This document shows positions 7,513 to 17,365 of a stretch of 52,253 bases of DNA, one piece after another. Each line of letters starts with the position of its first letter. Position 1 is the first letter of the stretch. A program made the position numbers and the translations under genes. Source of the DNA: Alphaproteobacteria bacterium (GTDB lineage: Bacteria; Pseudomonadota; Alphaproteobacteria; Micropepsales; Micropepsaceae); contig JAICHV010000026.1 of NCBI GenBank assembly GCA_025924715.1, positions 1 to 52,253 on the forward strand. The letters run 5' to 3'. A model generated the notes under the pieces. It had not been told where the DNA came from. It ran no database searches and saw nothing but the letters and a program-made list of their open reading frames with translations.

Positions 7513-9993
7513 ATGTTCCGCAATTACCTCACCATCGCCCTGCGCAACATCGTCCGGCACAAGCTTTACAGCTTCATCAATATTGCCGGCCTGGCGGTCG
7601 GGCTGACCTGCGTCATTCTGATAACGCTTTTTGTCCGGGATGAGCTGTCTTATGACAAATGGATACCCGGCAGCGAAAATCTGTGGCGGGTGGAGATCAC
7701 CTACCATGTGCCCGGCCGATCCGACGCCATCGTTACGGCACAGGCACCGGTGCCGATTCCGATCGCCATGCGTGATCAGATCCCGGAGGTGCGCAGCGCC
7801 ACCCGTCTGGTGCGGGAACCGATGACCCTGACATCGGGGGACCGGCAATTCCTGGAAAATGTGGGCGTGGTCGACCCCAACTTTCTCCAAATGATCCCCC
7901 TGCCCCTGGTGGCGGGGGATGCCCGCACGGTTCTGGCGCGTCCCGAAAATCTTGTAATCTCCCAAAGCGCTGCCCGCAAATATTTCGGCAATGCCGACCC
8001 TATCGGCAAAACCCTCACCACGGGGCGGGGCGGCTGTGACAACGACACCGCATGCGCCAACACCCAAGTCACGCTCAGGGTGGTTGGGGTGATGCGGGAT
8101 CTGCCGCATAACACGCAACTGGATTTTGACTTCCTGATGCCCAACACGTCATTGGCGGATCGTTTGGACAAGGACCAGAAGAAGAACTGGCTCAGCAACA
8201 ACAACACCTTCGGCTATATCAGCCTGGCGCCGGGAGCCGACCCGGCGCAAGTTGTGGCCAAGTTCAAGCCCGTTCTGGACCGCAATATCGACATTTCGAG
8301 CTTCACCAATGTCAAAATCCCGGGCAGCCGGCTGGTCGAGATCAAGCTGACTCATTTCCGGGATGCCCATCTGACCACCGATCAATATTTTGGGATGAAG
8401 CCGCCGGGAAGCTGGCTGACGATTTACGGCATGGCGGCGATTGGCGTCCTGATCCTATTGGTCGCCTGCTTCAATTTCATGAATTTGGCCACGGCCCGGG
8501 CCACCATGCGGGCCCGCGAGATATCCTTGCGCAAATGTATTGGAGCGTCCCGGCGTCAGTTGATCATACAGTTCTTGGGTGAGGCGGTCCTGATGGCGCT
8601 TCTGGCTCTGGCGGTCGCCCTGGCCCTGACGGAAGTGCTGCTGCCTTCCTATGGCACTTTCATGGGCCGTCCGCTGGAATTCCATTATCTGTCGGATTGG
8701 CCGCTGACGTTGGGGATCTTTGCCACCACCATCCTTGCCGGTTTGTTGGGGGGCGTTTATCCCGCCCTGGTGCTTTCCGGCTTTCGTCCGGCCACCGTCT
8801 TGCGCGCCAATGCGTCGGCCCAAGGCGGCTCCGGCAGGTTGCGGACGGCTTTGGTCATTCTGCAATTCGCCGTCTCGATCGGCCTGGGAATCGGCGCGCT
8901 GGTTGTGTTCCAGCAAATCCAGTATGCGCGCAGTATCGATTTGGGCTTCCGCCGCGAAAATATCGTGTTCACCGGCACCGCCGGGCGCCTGACCGAAGAC
9001 GGGATCAAGAGCTTCATCCAGACGCTGGAGCGCGGTCCGGGTATCGTGGAGGTCGCCCGCACCAGTTTCACCCCCTTCAACGGCAACAATTCGGTGCTGC
9101 CGATCCAAAGGCCGGGCGACGCCCAGTTCCTGTCCCCCAACCATATTTCCGTGTCGGAAAATTATTTCCATCTTTTCGACATCCATGTCCTGGCCGGGCG
9201 GACCCTTCAGGACAATCGCACGGAGGACGAATTCTTCGAAGGCCCGAAGGGCGACGAGGGCCGTAATGAAGGCCATAATATCATGGTCAATGCCTCGCTG
9301 GCGCGGGCGCTTGGCTATACGCCGGCTGGGATCATCGGCAAGGGCTTCATTGCCGGCAAGTCCCATGTCCGCGTGGTTGGCGTGGTCGCCGATACCTTGA
9401 CGGAAGGGGTGCGCTCCTCTGCGCTGCAGACAATCTATGTGCATACGCCTTCCAACCTGCAGAACGTTGTCATTCGCATTGCACCTGGCTCCTTGCAGGA
9501 GGCGCTGGGCTATATCGCCCAGGTTCAGCGCAAGTTCGTGCCCGGCGCGGCCTTATCGCGCACCCTGCTCACCGACAGTTACGATCGGCTGTACCAGAGC
9601 GACAAACGCCAGGGCCAGATTTTCGGCATCTTCGTTGTCATCGCCATCTTTATCGCTTGTTTGGGGCTGTTCGGGCTGGCCGCCTTCACGGCTGGGCGCC
9701 GCACGCGGGAAATAGGGGTGCGCAAGGTGTTCGGTGCCCGGGTGCGGGACTTGGTCTTTCTGTTGCTGTGGCAGTTCTCGGTTCCGGTCCTGATCGCCAA
9801 TATCATCGCCTGGCCGGTCGCCTGGTATTATCTGCATGACTGGCTGGAAGGCTTCGCCTACCGTATTTCGCTCAGCCCGCTTTATTTTCTGGGCGCGGGC
9901 CTTGCCGCTCTTGTGATCGCCTGGGTCACGATCTTCAGCCATGCCCTGCGCGTCGCCCGCGCCAACCCCATCCGCGCCTTGCGCTACGAATAA
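7513..9993 (+). CDS. FtsX-like/MacB-type ABC permease, copy 2
   Basis: A paralogue of copy 1 with the same length (826 residues) and layout: N-terminal helix, periplasmic domain, FtsX unit, then the same again. The start ATG 7513 follows AGGGAGC closely and gives the shared MFRNYLTIALRN beginning; a longer in-frame start at 7036 would run through copy 1 in another frame. The Cys-pair loop here is GGCDNDTAC. The ends of all three copies are close to identical (HALRVARANP followed by ALR). The gap from copy 1 is 8 bases. Divergence is greatest in the second periplasmic domain, suggesting that the copies differ in what they contact. Confidence 0.93.
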   Translation: MFRNYLTIALRNIVRHKLYSFINIAGLAVGLTCVILITLFVRDELSYDKWIPGSENLWRVEITYHVPGRSDAIVTAQAPVPIPIAMRDQIPEVRSATRLVREPMTLTSGDRQFLENVGVVDPNFLQMIPLPLVAGDARTVLARPENLVISQSAARKYFGNADPIGKTLTTGRGGCDNDTACANTQVTLRVVGVMRDLPHNTQLDFDFLMPNTSLADRLDKDQKKNWLSNNNTFGYISLAPGADPAQVVAKFKPVLDRNIDISSFTNVKIPGSRLVEIKLTHFRDAHLTTDQYFGMKPPGSWLTIYGMAAIGVLILLVACFNFMNLATARATMRAREISLRKCIGASRRQLIIQFLGEAVLMALLALAVALALTEVLLPSYGTFMGRPLEFHYLSDWPLTLGIFATTILAGLLGGVYPALVLSGFRPATVLRANASAQGGSGRLRTALVILQFAVSIGLGIGALVVFQQIQYARSIDLGFRRENIVFTGTAGRLTEDGIKSFIQTLERGPGIVEVARTSFTPFNGNNSVLPIQRPGDAQFLSPNHISVSENYFHLFDIHVLAGRTLQDNRTEDEFFEGPKGDEGRNEGHNIMVNASLARALGYTPAGIIGKGFIAGKSHVRVVGVVADTLTEGVRSSALQTIYVHTPSNLQNVVIRIAPGSLQEALGYIAQVQRKFVPGAALSRTLLTDSYDRLYQSDKRQGQIFGIFVVIAIFIACLGLFGLAAFTAGRRTREIGVRKVFGARVRDLVFLLLWQFSVPVLIANIIAWPVAWYYLHDWLEGFAYRISLSPLYFLGAGLAALVIAWVTIFSHALRVARANPIRALRYE

Positions 9994-10002
9994 GGAGCGA
10001 CC

Positions 10003-12483
10003 ATGTTCCGCAACTATCTCGTCACGGCCTTGCGCAACATGGCGCGGCACAAGCTTTACAGTTTCATCAATATTGCCGGGCTGGCAGTCGGATTGACCTG
10101 CGCCATCTTCATCATTCTTTTCGTTCGGGACCAGCTGTCTTACGATCGCTGGATAGAGGGTACCGATCATCTTTATCGGCTGGAGGTTTCGCTCAACCTT
10201 CCCGGCAAGCCATCCCATATCAGCGCAATAATTCCCTTCGCCGCCACGCAAGCGATGCTGGATCATATTCCCGAAGTTCAGGCGCGGACCCGGCTGATAC
10301 GCAGGCCGGCCACAATCGCGGTGGGGGATCGCCAATTTTCTCAGCAGGTCGATGCCGTCGATGCGAATTTCCTGCAGGTGATCCGGCTTCCTCTGGCGGC
10401 GGGCGACCCGGCCTCCGCTCTGGCCAAGCCGGAATCCGTCATTCTGTCCCAAACCACGGCGCGGAAATATTTTGGAGATGCATCGCCGCTGGGCAAGCGG
10501 ATCGTGATGAGCACGCAGAAATGCGATGACAGTTACCAGAATTGCCAGGTCCAATTGCAGCCATTGGTCGTCACCGGGATCTTGCGGGATCTGCCGCACA
10601 ACACCCAGCTCAAGGCCGAGGTGATCATCCCCAACACCTCCGCGGCATCTCCGGTCAATCAGGAAGTGCGGGAAAATTGGGGCTTTACCAGCGGCTGGGG
10701 TTATGTCCGTCTGGCGCCTGGGGCCGATCCGGATGCCGTATTGGCGAAATTCCGGACCGTGATCGATTCCGCGGTCAATCCCGTGAAGATGCTCAATATC
10801 AAGGAGCGGGGCAGCGATTTCCTGGTTCCCCATCTCACCCGCTTCGCCGATGTGCATCTTTCGAGCGATCAATATGGCGGTATGGTGCCCGCCGGCAGCT
10901 GGACCATGGTTTATGGCTTTGGCGCCATCGGCACGCTGATCCTGCTGATGGGATGTTTCAATTTCACCAATCTGGCCACCGCCCGGGCGATGACGCGCGC
11001 CCGCGAAATTGCGCTGCGTAAGGTGGTAGGGGCCAAGCGGGTGCAATTGATTGTCCAGTTCCTGGGCGAGGCCCAGGTCACCGCCGGCGTGGCGCTCATC
11101 TTGGCGCTGGCGCTGGTGGAAGTTCTGCTGCCCCTTTTCAATCGTATTCTCGGCTTGCCCATCGCAAGCGGATCGGTCCGGGACTGGCAAGTGCTGGCAT
11201 TCATCATCGTTGTCGCGGCGGTGGCGGGATTGCTCAGCGGCGCCTATCCCGCCTTGGTGCTTTCGGCTTTCCGCCCGGCTTCCACCATGCACAGGCGCAG
11301 CGCCGGCTCCGGAGCGGGACTGACCCGCACCACCCTGGTGGTGCTGCAATTTGCAGTCTCGATCGGGCTTGGCATCGCCGCCGCCGTGATCTTTGCCCAG
11401 ATTTCCTTCACGCGGAATGTGGATCTGGGCTTTCGAAGAGACGCGGTGGTGGATGTGAACACCAATGGCGTTCCGCCGGCGACGATCGAGAGCATCGCGC
11501 AGGCGCTGCGGCAGGACGCCGACATCGCCACCGTCGCCATGTCCAATGCCGTGCCTTTCAGCGACGATCATAACAACATCTCCGCGCATGCGCCCGGCGC
11601 CACGTCGAGCGAGGGCTTCGCGCTGGTTCCCACCAGCCCGGATTTCATGAACCTCTATGGTATAAAGTTGTTGGCGGGCAGGCTGCTCTCGGAAGAGCAC
11701 GGATCGGACGCAGTTACGCCTAGCCAATTGCAGGGCAGCAATGTCCAGCCGATCAATGTCCTGATCAACGCCACAGCAGCGCGCCGTATGGGCTATTCCC
11801 CGCGGGGCGCGGTTGGTCAAACCCTGATCATGGATGTGATGGGGCATGCCCAGGCAACCGTCGTGGGCGTCGTCGCCGATATCAAGGAGGACGGCCCGAA
11901 AAATCCCGTTGACGGCACCATGTATATGTATTGGCGGTCGTTCCCCATGGGCCATCTGTCGGTACGCTTGCGCGACGGCCGCATCCGCGAAGGGCTGGCC
12001 GCCATCGACCGGACCTGGCATGCTTTTGCCCCCAGCGCCGCCATCCAGCGCCATTTCCTCGACGACGATTATGAGAAGCAGTTCCTGGCCGACGAACGCC
12101 AGGGCACGCTGTTTGGCATCTTTGTCGGCATTGCCATTTTCATCGCCTGTTTGGGGTTGTTCGGCCTGGCCGCCTTTACCGCCACCCGCCGCACCCGGGA
12201 AATCGGCATCCGAAAAGTGTTCGGCGCCCGGATTCGAGACGTGGTCTCGCTCCTGCTGTGGCAATTCTCGGGCCCCGTGTTGATCGCGAACGTCATCGCC
12301 TGGCCCATCGCGTGGTATTACCTGCACGGCTGGCTCCAGGGGTTCGCCTATCGCATCACCTTGAGCCCCGCCTATTTTCTGGGGGCGGGGGCCGCGGCTC
12401 TGGCGATCGCCTGGGCCACCGTCTTGTTCCACGCCCTACGTGTCGCCCGCGCCAATCCCATCCATGCCTTGCGCTATGAATAG
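10003..12483 (+). CDS. FtsX-like/MacB-type ABC permease, copy 3
   Basis: Third tandem paralogue, again 826 residues, starting MFRNYLVTALRN after an AAGGAG ribosome-binding site. It keeps both FtsX units (REIALRKVVGA; REIGIRKVFGA) and the Cys pair, here with the loop sequence KCDDSYQNC. It has lost the TGRGG flank seen in copies 1 and 2. Copies 1 and 2 look closer to each other than to this one in the first periplasmic domain. The stop codon overlaps the start of the outer-membrane factor gene by 8 bases. Confidence 0.93.
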   Translation: MFRNYLVTALRNMARHKLYSFINIAGLAVGLTCAIFIILFVRDQLSYDRWIEGTDHLYRLEVSLNLPGKPSHISAIIPFAATQAMLDHIPEVQARTRLIRRPATIAVGDRQFSQQVDAVDANFLQVIRLPLAAGDPASALAKPESVILSQTTARKYFGDASPLGKRIVMSTQKCDDSYQNCQVQLQPLVVTGILRDLPHNTQLKAEVIIPNTSAASPVNQEVRENWGFTSGWGYVRLAPGADPDAVLAKFRTVIDSAVNPVKMLNIKERGSDFLVPHLTRFADVHLSSDQYGGMVPAGSWTMVYGFGAIGTLILLMGCFNFTNLATARAMTRAREIALRKVVGAKRVQLIVQFLGEAQVTAGVALILALALVEVLLPLFNRILGLPIASGSVRDWQVLAFIIVVAAVAGLLSGAYPALVLSAFRPASTMHRRSAGSGAGLTRTTLVVLQFAVSIGLGIAAAVIFAQISFTRNVDLGFRRDAVVDVNTNGVPPATIESIAQALRQDADIATVAMSNAVPFSDDHNNISAHAPGATSSEGFALVPTSPDFMNLYGIKLLAGRLLSEEHGSDAVTPSQLQGSNVQPINVLINATAARRMGYSPRGAVGQTLIMDVMGHAQATVVGVVADIKEDGPKNPVDGTMYMYWRSFPMGHLSVRLRDGRIREGLAAIDRTWHAFAPSAAIQRHFLDDDYEKQFLADERQGTLFGIFVGIAIFIACLGLFGLAAFTATRRTREIGIRKVFGARIRDVVSLLLWQFSGPVLIANVIAWPIAWYYLHGWLQGFAYRITLSPAYFLGAGAAALAIAWATVLFHALRVARANPIHALRYE

Positions 12484-13891
12484 ACCGCTGCTCTTTTTGG
12501 CCTCGCCTGCGTTGGCCGTGTTGCTGGCCGGCTGTTCGACGCCGGTCCCGCCTGCCTTGCCGGATCCGTTGCAGCCCAAATCCTTCGTGGGACCGGCCAA
12601 GGCGCAGGGACAAGTCTGGCCCGAGGCCTTGTGGTGGCAAGGTTTTGGTGACCCGCAGTTGACCGCGCTGGAGAGTGAAGCCGAGCAGGGCAATCGGGAT
12701 ATCGCCATGGCCGCGGCGCGCGTGATCCAGGCTGAGGCGCAAGCGACGATCCAGCGCTCGGCCCTATTTCCCCAGATCGATGGCCAGGCAGATTACCAGA
12801 ACGGGGGTTGCAAGGGGCAGGGATGCCAGCAATTCCCCGGCAGACAGAGCTTCGGCGTGAGTATAAACGCCAGCTATGAGCTCGATTTCTGGGGCGAAGC
12901 CCGGAGCAATCTGAGAGCTGCGCAGGAAGCGCTGAAATCGACGCGTTTTGCAGCGCAATCGGTGGCGCTCACCGTCAGCGCCAATGTGGCCAGTCAATAT
13001 CTCACCGTCCTGGCCATCCGCCGGCGTATCGCCATCGCGGGAGAGAATATCACCGCCATCACCGCCATTCTCGATGTCATCAAGCTGCGGGTGCAGGCGG
13101 GTTCCGCCTCGCATCTGGATTTGGCGCGCGAAGAAGCGCAATTGCAATCCGTCCAGGCGCAGCTGCCGGGGTTGGAGACGCAGGAAAAGCAAGCGCTTTA
13201 CACCTTGGCGGTGCTGCTGGGCCGTCCCCCGGAAGCTTTCGGGCTCGCCGGCGGCGATCTCGAGAAAGTGGCGGCGCCCGCGGTCGAGCCCGGTCTGCCG
13301 TCCGAGCTTCTGGCGCGCCGGCCCGATATCGCCCAGGCGGAAGCCAATCTCGCCAGCGTCCATGCCAATCTGGATGCCGCGCGCGCGGCCTTCCTGCCGC
13401 AGATTTCCTTGACCGCTTCCGGCGGCTTTTTCAATACCGCGATCGGCACCCTGCTGCAGGGCTCCAGTTTCGGTTACGGCTATGGCGCGCAGCTGCTGCA
13501 AAGCATCTTCGACGGCGGCCGTTTGGCGGGCCAGAAGGACTTGTCGGAGGCTAGGCAGCAGGAATTCATCGCCGCCTATCAGAGCACGGTCCTGAACGCC
13601 TATGCCGATGTGGAGATGGCGCTGGTCCAGGTCGCCAATACCGGCCAGGCACAGGACCATTTGCGCCTTCTGATCGCGGCCGCCAATGAGGCCTTCCAGA
13701 TTTCGGAGCTGCAATATCGCCAGGGTACCACCGACCTGCTCAACGTGCTCCAGTCGCAGCAGACCTTGTTTTCCGCACAGGATCAGCTGGTGCAGACTGA
13801 GTTGGCCAATCGGCAGGCCGCGGTCCATCTCTATGAGGCGCTGGGCGGCGGCTGGACGGAAGATCCGCAGGACCGGACGCAGCATTTCTGA
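12476..13891 (+). CDS. NodT/OprM-type outer-membrane efflux lipoprotein
   Basis: Outer-membrane factor of 471 residues that should form the exit duct for the ABC efflux complex. ATG 12476 gives a lipoprotein signal peptide ending in the lipobox LLAGC (Cys20). A start at 12440 would precede it with an implausible tail inside permease 3. The protein has the two repeated halves of the family, including ASYELDFWGEARSNLRAA and LPSELLARRPDIAQAEANL, and the C-terminal QYRQGTTDLLNVLQSQQTL. The start overlaps the permease 3 stop, so translation is probably coupled. This completes a tripartite pump encoded in one operon. Confidence 0.95.
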   Translation: MNRPLLFLASPALAVLLAGCSTPVPPALPDPLQPKSFVGPAKAQGQVWPEALWWQGFGDPQLTALESEAEQGNRDIAMAAARVIQAEAQATIQRSALFPQIDGQADYQNGGCKGQGCQQFPGRQSFGVSINASYELDFWGEARSNLRAAQEALKSTRFAAQSVALTVSANVASQYLTVLAIRRRIAIAGENITAITAILDVIKLRVQAGSASHLDLAREEAQLQSVQAQLPGLETQEKQALYTLAVLLGRPPEAFGLAGGDLEKVAAPAVEPGLPSELLARRPDIAQAEANLASVHANLDAARAAFLPQISLTASGGFFNTAIGTLLQGSSFGYGYGAQLLQSIFDGGRLAGQKDLSEARQQEFIAAYQSTVLNAYADVEMALVQVANTGQAQDHLRLLIAAANEAFQISELQYRQGTTDLLNVLQSQQTLFSAQDQLVQTELANRQAAVHLYEALGGGWTEDPQDRTQHF

Positions 13892-14030
13892 CGTTGTTTG
13901 AAGCTCGGTTATGCTGCGTCGCAGCGAAAGCATCACCGTCCGCCTGACGCTGGCGTGGCAACAGCGACGCCCGCTCCCGACGCCACAGAAATTCTGCTAA
14001 ACCGGCTTAGACGGTTGGGGAGAACCAAAA

Positions 14031-15371
14031 ATGGCCGACGCAGCTGCATCGCCCTTGGCGCGGATGTTCCGGACAGTCACCACGGTCGAGCCGATCGAGA
14101 TCAAGGCGGTGTTGCTCTCATTCCTCTACTGCTTTTTTATCTTTGTCAGCTATTTCATCGTGCGGCCACTGCGCGACACCATGGGCACGGTCTATGGCGT
14201 TTCCCATCTGCAGGAATTGTTCACCGGAACCTTCATCGTCAGCTTTGCCGTCGCCCCGATTTATGCCGGCTTTGCGTCACGCATCCGCTTGGCGAGCTTT
14301 CTGCCCTGGGTCTACGGCTTTATCGCCTTGACGATGATCGGATTTTTCTTCGCTTTCCGGGCGGCGGAAAACAACCGCTGGGTTGCGGCTGCCTTCTATG
14401 TTTGGGTTTCGACCTTCAACCTGCTCACGATTTCCGTGTTCTGGAGCATGATGGCGGATATTTTCTCCAAACCCCAGGCCAAACGGGTGTTCGGCTTTAT
14501 CGCGGCCGGAGGCACCATCGGCACTCTGGCCGCGCCGTTGTTTGTCACCTTCTTCGTGCGGGTGGTGGGCACCAATACGCTGCTGCTGATCTCGGCGGGC
14601 GGTTTTGTCATCACGGCTTTTTTGGTCAAAATCGTCGAGGCGGAAAAACGAAAATTCCTCGCAGTGGACGACGAGGCGCAAAAGACCACGATGGACAAGA
14701 AGCTGGGCGGCAATCCCTTCGACGGCTTCGTCCTGCTTTTCCAATCGCGTTACCTTTTGATGATCGCGCTGTTCCTGCTGTTGATGACCTGGATTTCCAC
14801 GGTGGTCTATTTCCAGCTTTCCGACACCATCAGCAAGGACTTCGCCACGAAGGTGGCGCGGACCCAGGCCTTCGCGACCATCGATTTGGCCGTGAACAGC
14901 GCGGCGGTGTTGATACAGCTGTTCGGGACCGGCCGCTTCCTCAAACGCTTCGGCGTTACCACCGGACTGATGCTCAATCCTGTGATCATGGTGGTCGCGT
15001 TCCTGGCCGTGGCGGCTGCCCCGGGCCTTTTGATCCTGGGCGCCATCCAGGTAACCCGCCGGGTCGCGGAATATGCCGTCGCCAAGCCCAGCCGCGACAT
15101 GCTGTTCACGGCGGTGGACCAGCAGGCCAAGTATAAAGCCAAGAACGTGATCGACACGGTGGTCTATCGGTTCGGAGACCTGACATCCGCCTGGATCAGC
15201 GCGGCGGTTCTGCCATTCGGCGTCGCCGGCCTGGCCATATTCGGGGCCGTGATGTGCGTGTTCTGGTTCCCGATCGCCTGGGCGCTCGGGCGGCGCTATG
15301 AGAGTCTGCACGCCAATGAAGTGATGGATACCGCAAAACCCGGGCTCGTGGCGGCGCCGCTTCAGCGATAG
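14031..15371 (+). CDS. TLC/Npt-type nucleotide transporter homologue, copy A
   Basis: A polytopic inner-membrane protein of 446 residues with about 10-12 hydrophobic segments. The motif YFIVRPLRDTMGTVYGV, then LFTGTFIVSF and later GRRYESL, resembles the Npt1/Npt2 (TLC, ATP:ADP antiporter-like) family. That family is best known from intracellular parasites, but homologues of unknown substrate occur in free-living bacteria. The start has GGGGAG 10 bases upstream. It shares its layout and many motifs with the protein at 30202-31521, including YKAKNVIDTVVYRFGD and RPSRE/KPSRD near the C-terminus. The 3' end overlaps the convergent symporter gene by 10 bases. An MFS carrier of another specificity is the alternative. 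Confidence 0.75.
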   Translation: MADAAASPLARMFRTVTTVEPIEIKAVLLSFLYCFFIFVSYFIVRPLRDTMGTVYGVSHLQELFTGTFIVSFAVAPIYAGFASRIRLASFLPWVYGFIALTMIGFFFAFRAAENNRWVAAAFYVWVSTFNLLTISVFWSMMADIFSKPQAKRVFGFIAAGGTIGTLAAPLFVTFFVRVVGTNTLLLISAGGFVITAFLVKIVEAEKRKFLAVDDEAQKTTMDKKLGGNPFDGFVLLFQSRYLLMIALFLLLMTWISTVVYFQLSDTISKDFATKVARTQAFATIDLAVNSAAVLIQLFGTGRFLKRFGVTTGLMLNPVIMVVAFLAVAAAPGLLILGAIQVTRRVAEYAVAKPSRDMLFTAVDQQAKYKAKNVIDTVVYRFGDLTSAWISAAVLPFGVAGLAIFGAVMCVFWFPIAWALGRRYESLHANEVMDTAKPGLVAAPLQR

Positions 15372-16918
15372 TCGGCGGGCACGGTCTCGTCCATCCGTGG
15401 GCCGCGGGACACCATGTTGAAGAGGGCGCTCACCACCAGCCCCAACACGATGTTCAGAACCAAAGCGCTGACCGCCGCATAGCAAGGTATTGTCAGGCCG
15501 AAAATATGCAGCACATAGGTTGAGCTCTTGAAGCTCAAGGTCCAGGCCATATAGGTGCCAGCCACCACGCCGGCCGCCCAGCCCACCAGAAGACCGACCG
15601 GATGGAAGTAACGCGTATAGAGCGCGATCAGCACCGACGGCACGGTTTGGCAAATCCAGATGCCGCCCAAAAGCTGGAGCTGGATCGCATAGGAGGTCTG
15701 GAACGACAGCACAAATACCAGCGCGATGACCTTCATCGTCAGGGAGGCCAGCTTTGCGATGCGCGCTTCTTGCGCCGGGGTGCAATTGGGAGAAATGAAT
15801 TCCTTGTAGACGTTGCGGGTGAAGAGATTGCCGCTGGCAATCGCCATCACCGAAGCGGGCACCAGGGCGCCGATGGCGATGGCGGCAAAAGCAACGCCGA
15901 CGAACCAACTGGGAAACATATGCAGGAACAGGGCCGGAATGGCGAAATTGTTGCCAAAAGTGGTGAAGCCTTGCGCATATTCCGGCATCGATTTGACGCC
16001 CGCCGCGACGGCCACATAGCCGAGCAGCGCCAGAAGCGCGAGCGCCAGCGAATAGACCGGCAGCAGAATGGCATTGCGCCGAATGGCGCCGCGGCTGCCC
16101 GAACCCAGCAATCCGGTCACCGAATGGGGATAAAGAAACAGGGCGAGAAGCGAGCCCACCGCCAGCGAGGAATAGGCGAAGGTGCCGCCGAGATTGCCGT
16201 CCGAGCCGCGCGCCACCAGCAGGCTTTTGGCCGGGATGGCATCGAAGACCTTGCCATAGCCGCCAAGCTTGGAGGGGATCAAAATGATCGCGGTCAGGAC
16301 CGTGGCGTAGATCAGCAAGTCCTTGACGATGGCGGTCAATGCCGTGCCGCGCAGTCCGCTGGCATATGTATAGGCCGCCAGCACGACGAAGGCGGCCACC
16401 AGCGGCATGTTGGGCAGGGTGAAACTGCCGATGACCCAGTTGCTGGGAATGCCCATGGCCGCGATCACCACCTGCATGCCGGCCAGTTGCAGCGCGATAT
16501 AAGGTGCGGTGGCGACGATGCCGGTCAGCGCCATGGCAAGGGCAAGCGAGCGGCTGCCGAACCGGCCGCGTACAAAATCTGCGGCCGTGACATAGCCGTG
16601 GCGGCGGGCGACGGACCACAGCCGCGGGAAAAACAGAAACAGGACCGGATACATCAACACGGTGTAGGGGACGGCGAAAAAGCCGCTGGCGCCGGCGCCG
16701 AACATCAGCGCGGGCACCGCGATGAAGGTATAGGCGGTATAAAGATCCCCGCCCATCAGGAACCAAGTGAGGATGGTGCCGAAGCTGCGCCCGCCCAGAC
16801 CCCATTCGTGCAGGGAATGAAGGTCGGCCTTGCGCCAGCGGGTGGCGAAGAATCCCAGCAGGGCCACAAAGACGAACAGCAGCAGAAATACGGTCAGGGA
16901 GATCGGATTGGCGGTCAT
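15362..16918 (-). CDS. Sodium:solute symporter family protein (MctP-like)
   Basis: Inner-membrane SSS-family symporter of 518 residues with about 13 membrane segments. The N-terminal WGLGGRSFGTILTWFLMGGD and the internal GALVPASVMAIASGNLFTRN are family hallmarks. Its arrangement behind a DUF3311 gene matches MctP-type monocarboxylate (lactate/pyruvate/short organic acid) permeases. I start it at ATG 16918, which overlaps the DUF3311 stop in an ATGA arrangement; the longer frame to 16993 would run through that gene. The exact substrate cannot be read from the sequence, but a carboxylate is plausible given the hydroxyacid dehydrogenase gene upstream. Confidence 0.9.
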   Translation of the reverse strand: MTANPISLTVFLLLFVFVALLGFFATRWRKADLHSLHEWGLGGRSFGTILTWFLMGGDLYTAYTFIAVPALMFGAGASGFFAVPYTVLMYPVLFLFFPRLWSVARRHGYVTAADFVRGRFGSRSLALAMALTGIVATAPYIALQLAGMQVVIAAMGIPSNWVIGSFTLPNMPLVAAFVVLAAYTYASGLRGTALTAIVKDLLIYATVLTAIILIPSKLGGYGKVFDAIPAKSLLVARGSDGNLGGTFAYSSLAVGSLLALFLYPHSVTGLLGSGSRGAIRRNAILLPVYSLALALLALLGYVAVAAGVKSMPEYAQGFTTFGNNFAIPALFLHMFPSWFVGVAFAAIAIGALVPASVMAIASGNLFTRNVYKEFISPNCTPAQEARIAKLASLTMKVIALVFVLSFQTSYAIQLQLLGGIWICQTVPSVLIALYTRYFHPVGLLVGWAAGVVAGTYMAWTLSFKSSTYVLHIFGLTIPCYAAVSALVLNIVLGLVVSALFNMVSRGPRMDETVPADYR

Positions 16919-17139
16919 TGGCCGGGCTCTCCCCTTTTCTTTTCTTCGTAGAGATAGACCGGCAGGATGCATAAGGCGCCCAGAATGGTCCAAAGCATCT
17001 GGTACCAGTAGAAAAAGGGGATGCCTAAAATCTCCGGATCGATCCGGTCAAACAGCGGCACATAGAGCATTCCCACATAGGGCAGCACCAGAAAAAGATA
17101 GACCGGGTGGAATTTCCGGCGCGACGTTCGCTGGTCCAT
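16915..17139 (-). CDS. DUF3311 small membrane protein
   Basis: A 74-residue protein with two hydrophobic segments (about residues 14-28 and 43-61) and a charged C-terminal tail ending YEEKKRGEPGQ. The layout and the LPYVGMLYVPLFDRIDPEILG segment fit DUF3311, a small family encoded directly before SSS symporters and thought to act as their partner subunit. AGGGGAT lies upstream of the ATG. Its stop overlaps the symporter start by 4 bases, so translation is coupled. Confidence 0.88.
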   Translation of the reverse strand: MDQRTSRRKFHPVYLFLVLPYVGMLYVPLFDRIDPEILGIPFFYWYQMLWTILGALCILPVYLYEEKKRGEPGQ

Positions 17140-17365
17140 GGGATCCCCTTAATGCCGCTTGGGGCACGCGGCGGCCCAATTCAAAGCCCCGACAATTCCG
17201 GCCAATACCCGATTTGCGTGATGCGGACGGGAAGACGTCCCGCCGTTCCATCCGCTATGCGCACAGCAAGACTGGCATTCCGCCATGATCACATCCCCGC
17301 CCATTTTTATTGCATGAAGGTAAGCATAAGACCTGCGGAGCGCAAGAAGTGCCGCGCGGCCAAAC

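Noticed and set aside
9553..12432. Very long minus-strand open frame (959 codons) opposite permeases 2 and 3
   Set aside because: It is antisense to two clear FtsX-like permeases; its translation is Gly/Gln/Arg/His-rich with no domain, as expected for a shadow frame in GC-rich DNA.
14277..16805. Minus-strand 842-codon frame across the TLC copy A and symporter genes
   Set aside because: It spans two well-supported genes on different strands, and the translation is low-complexity and unlike any protein.
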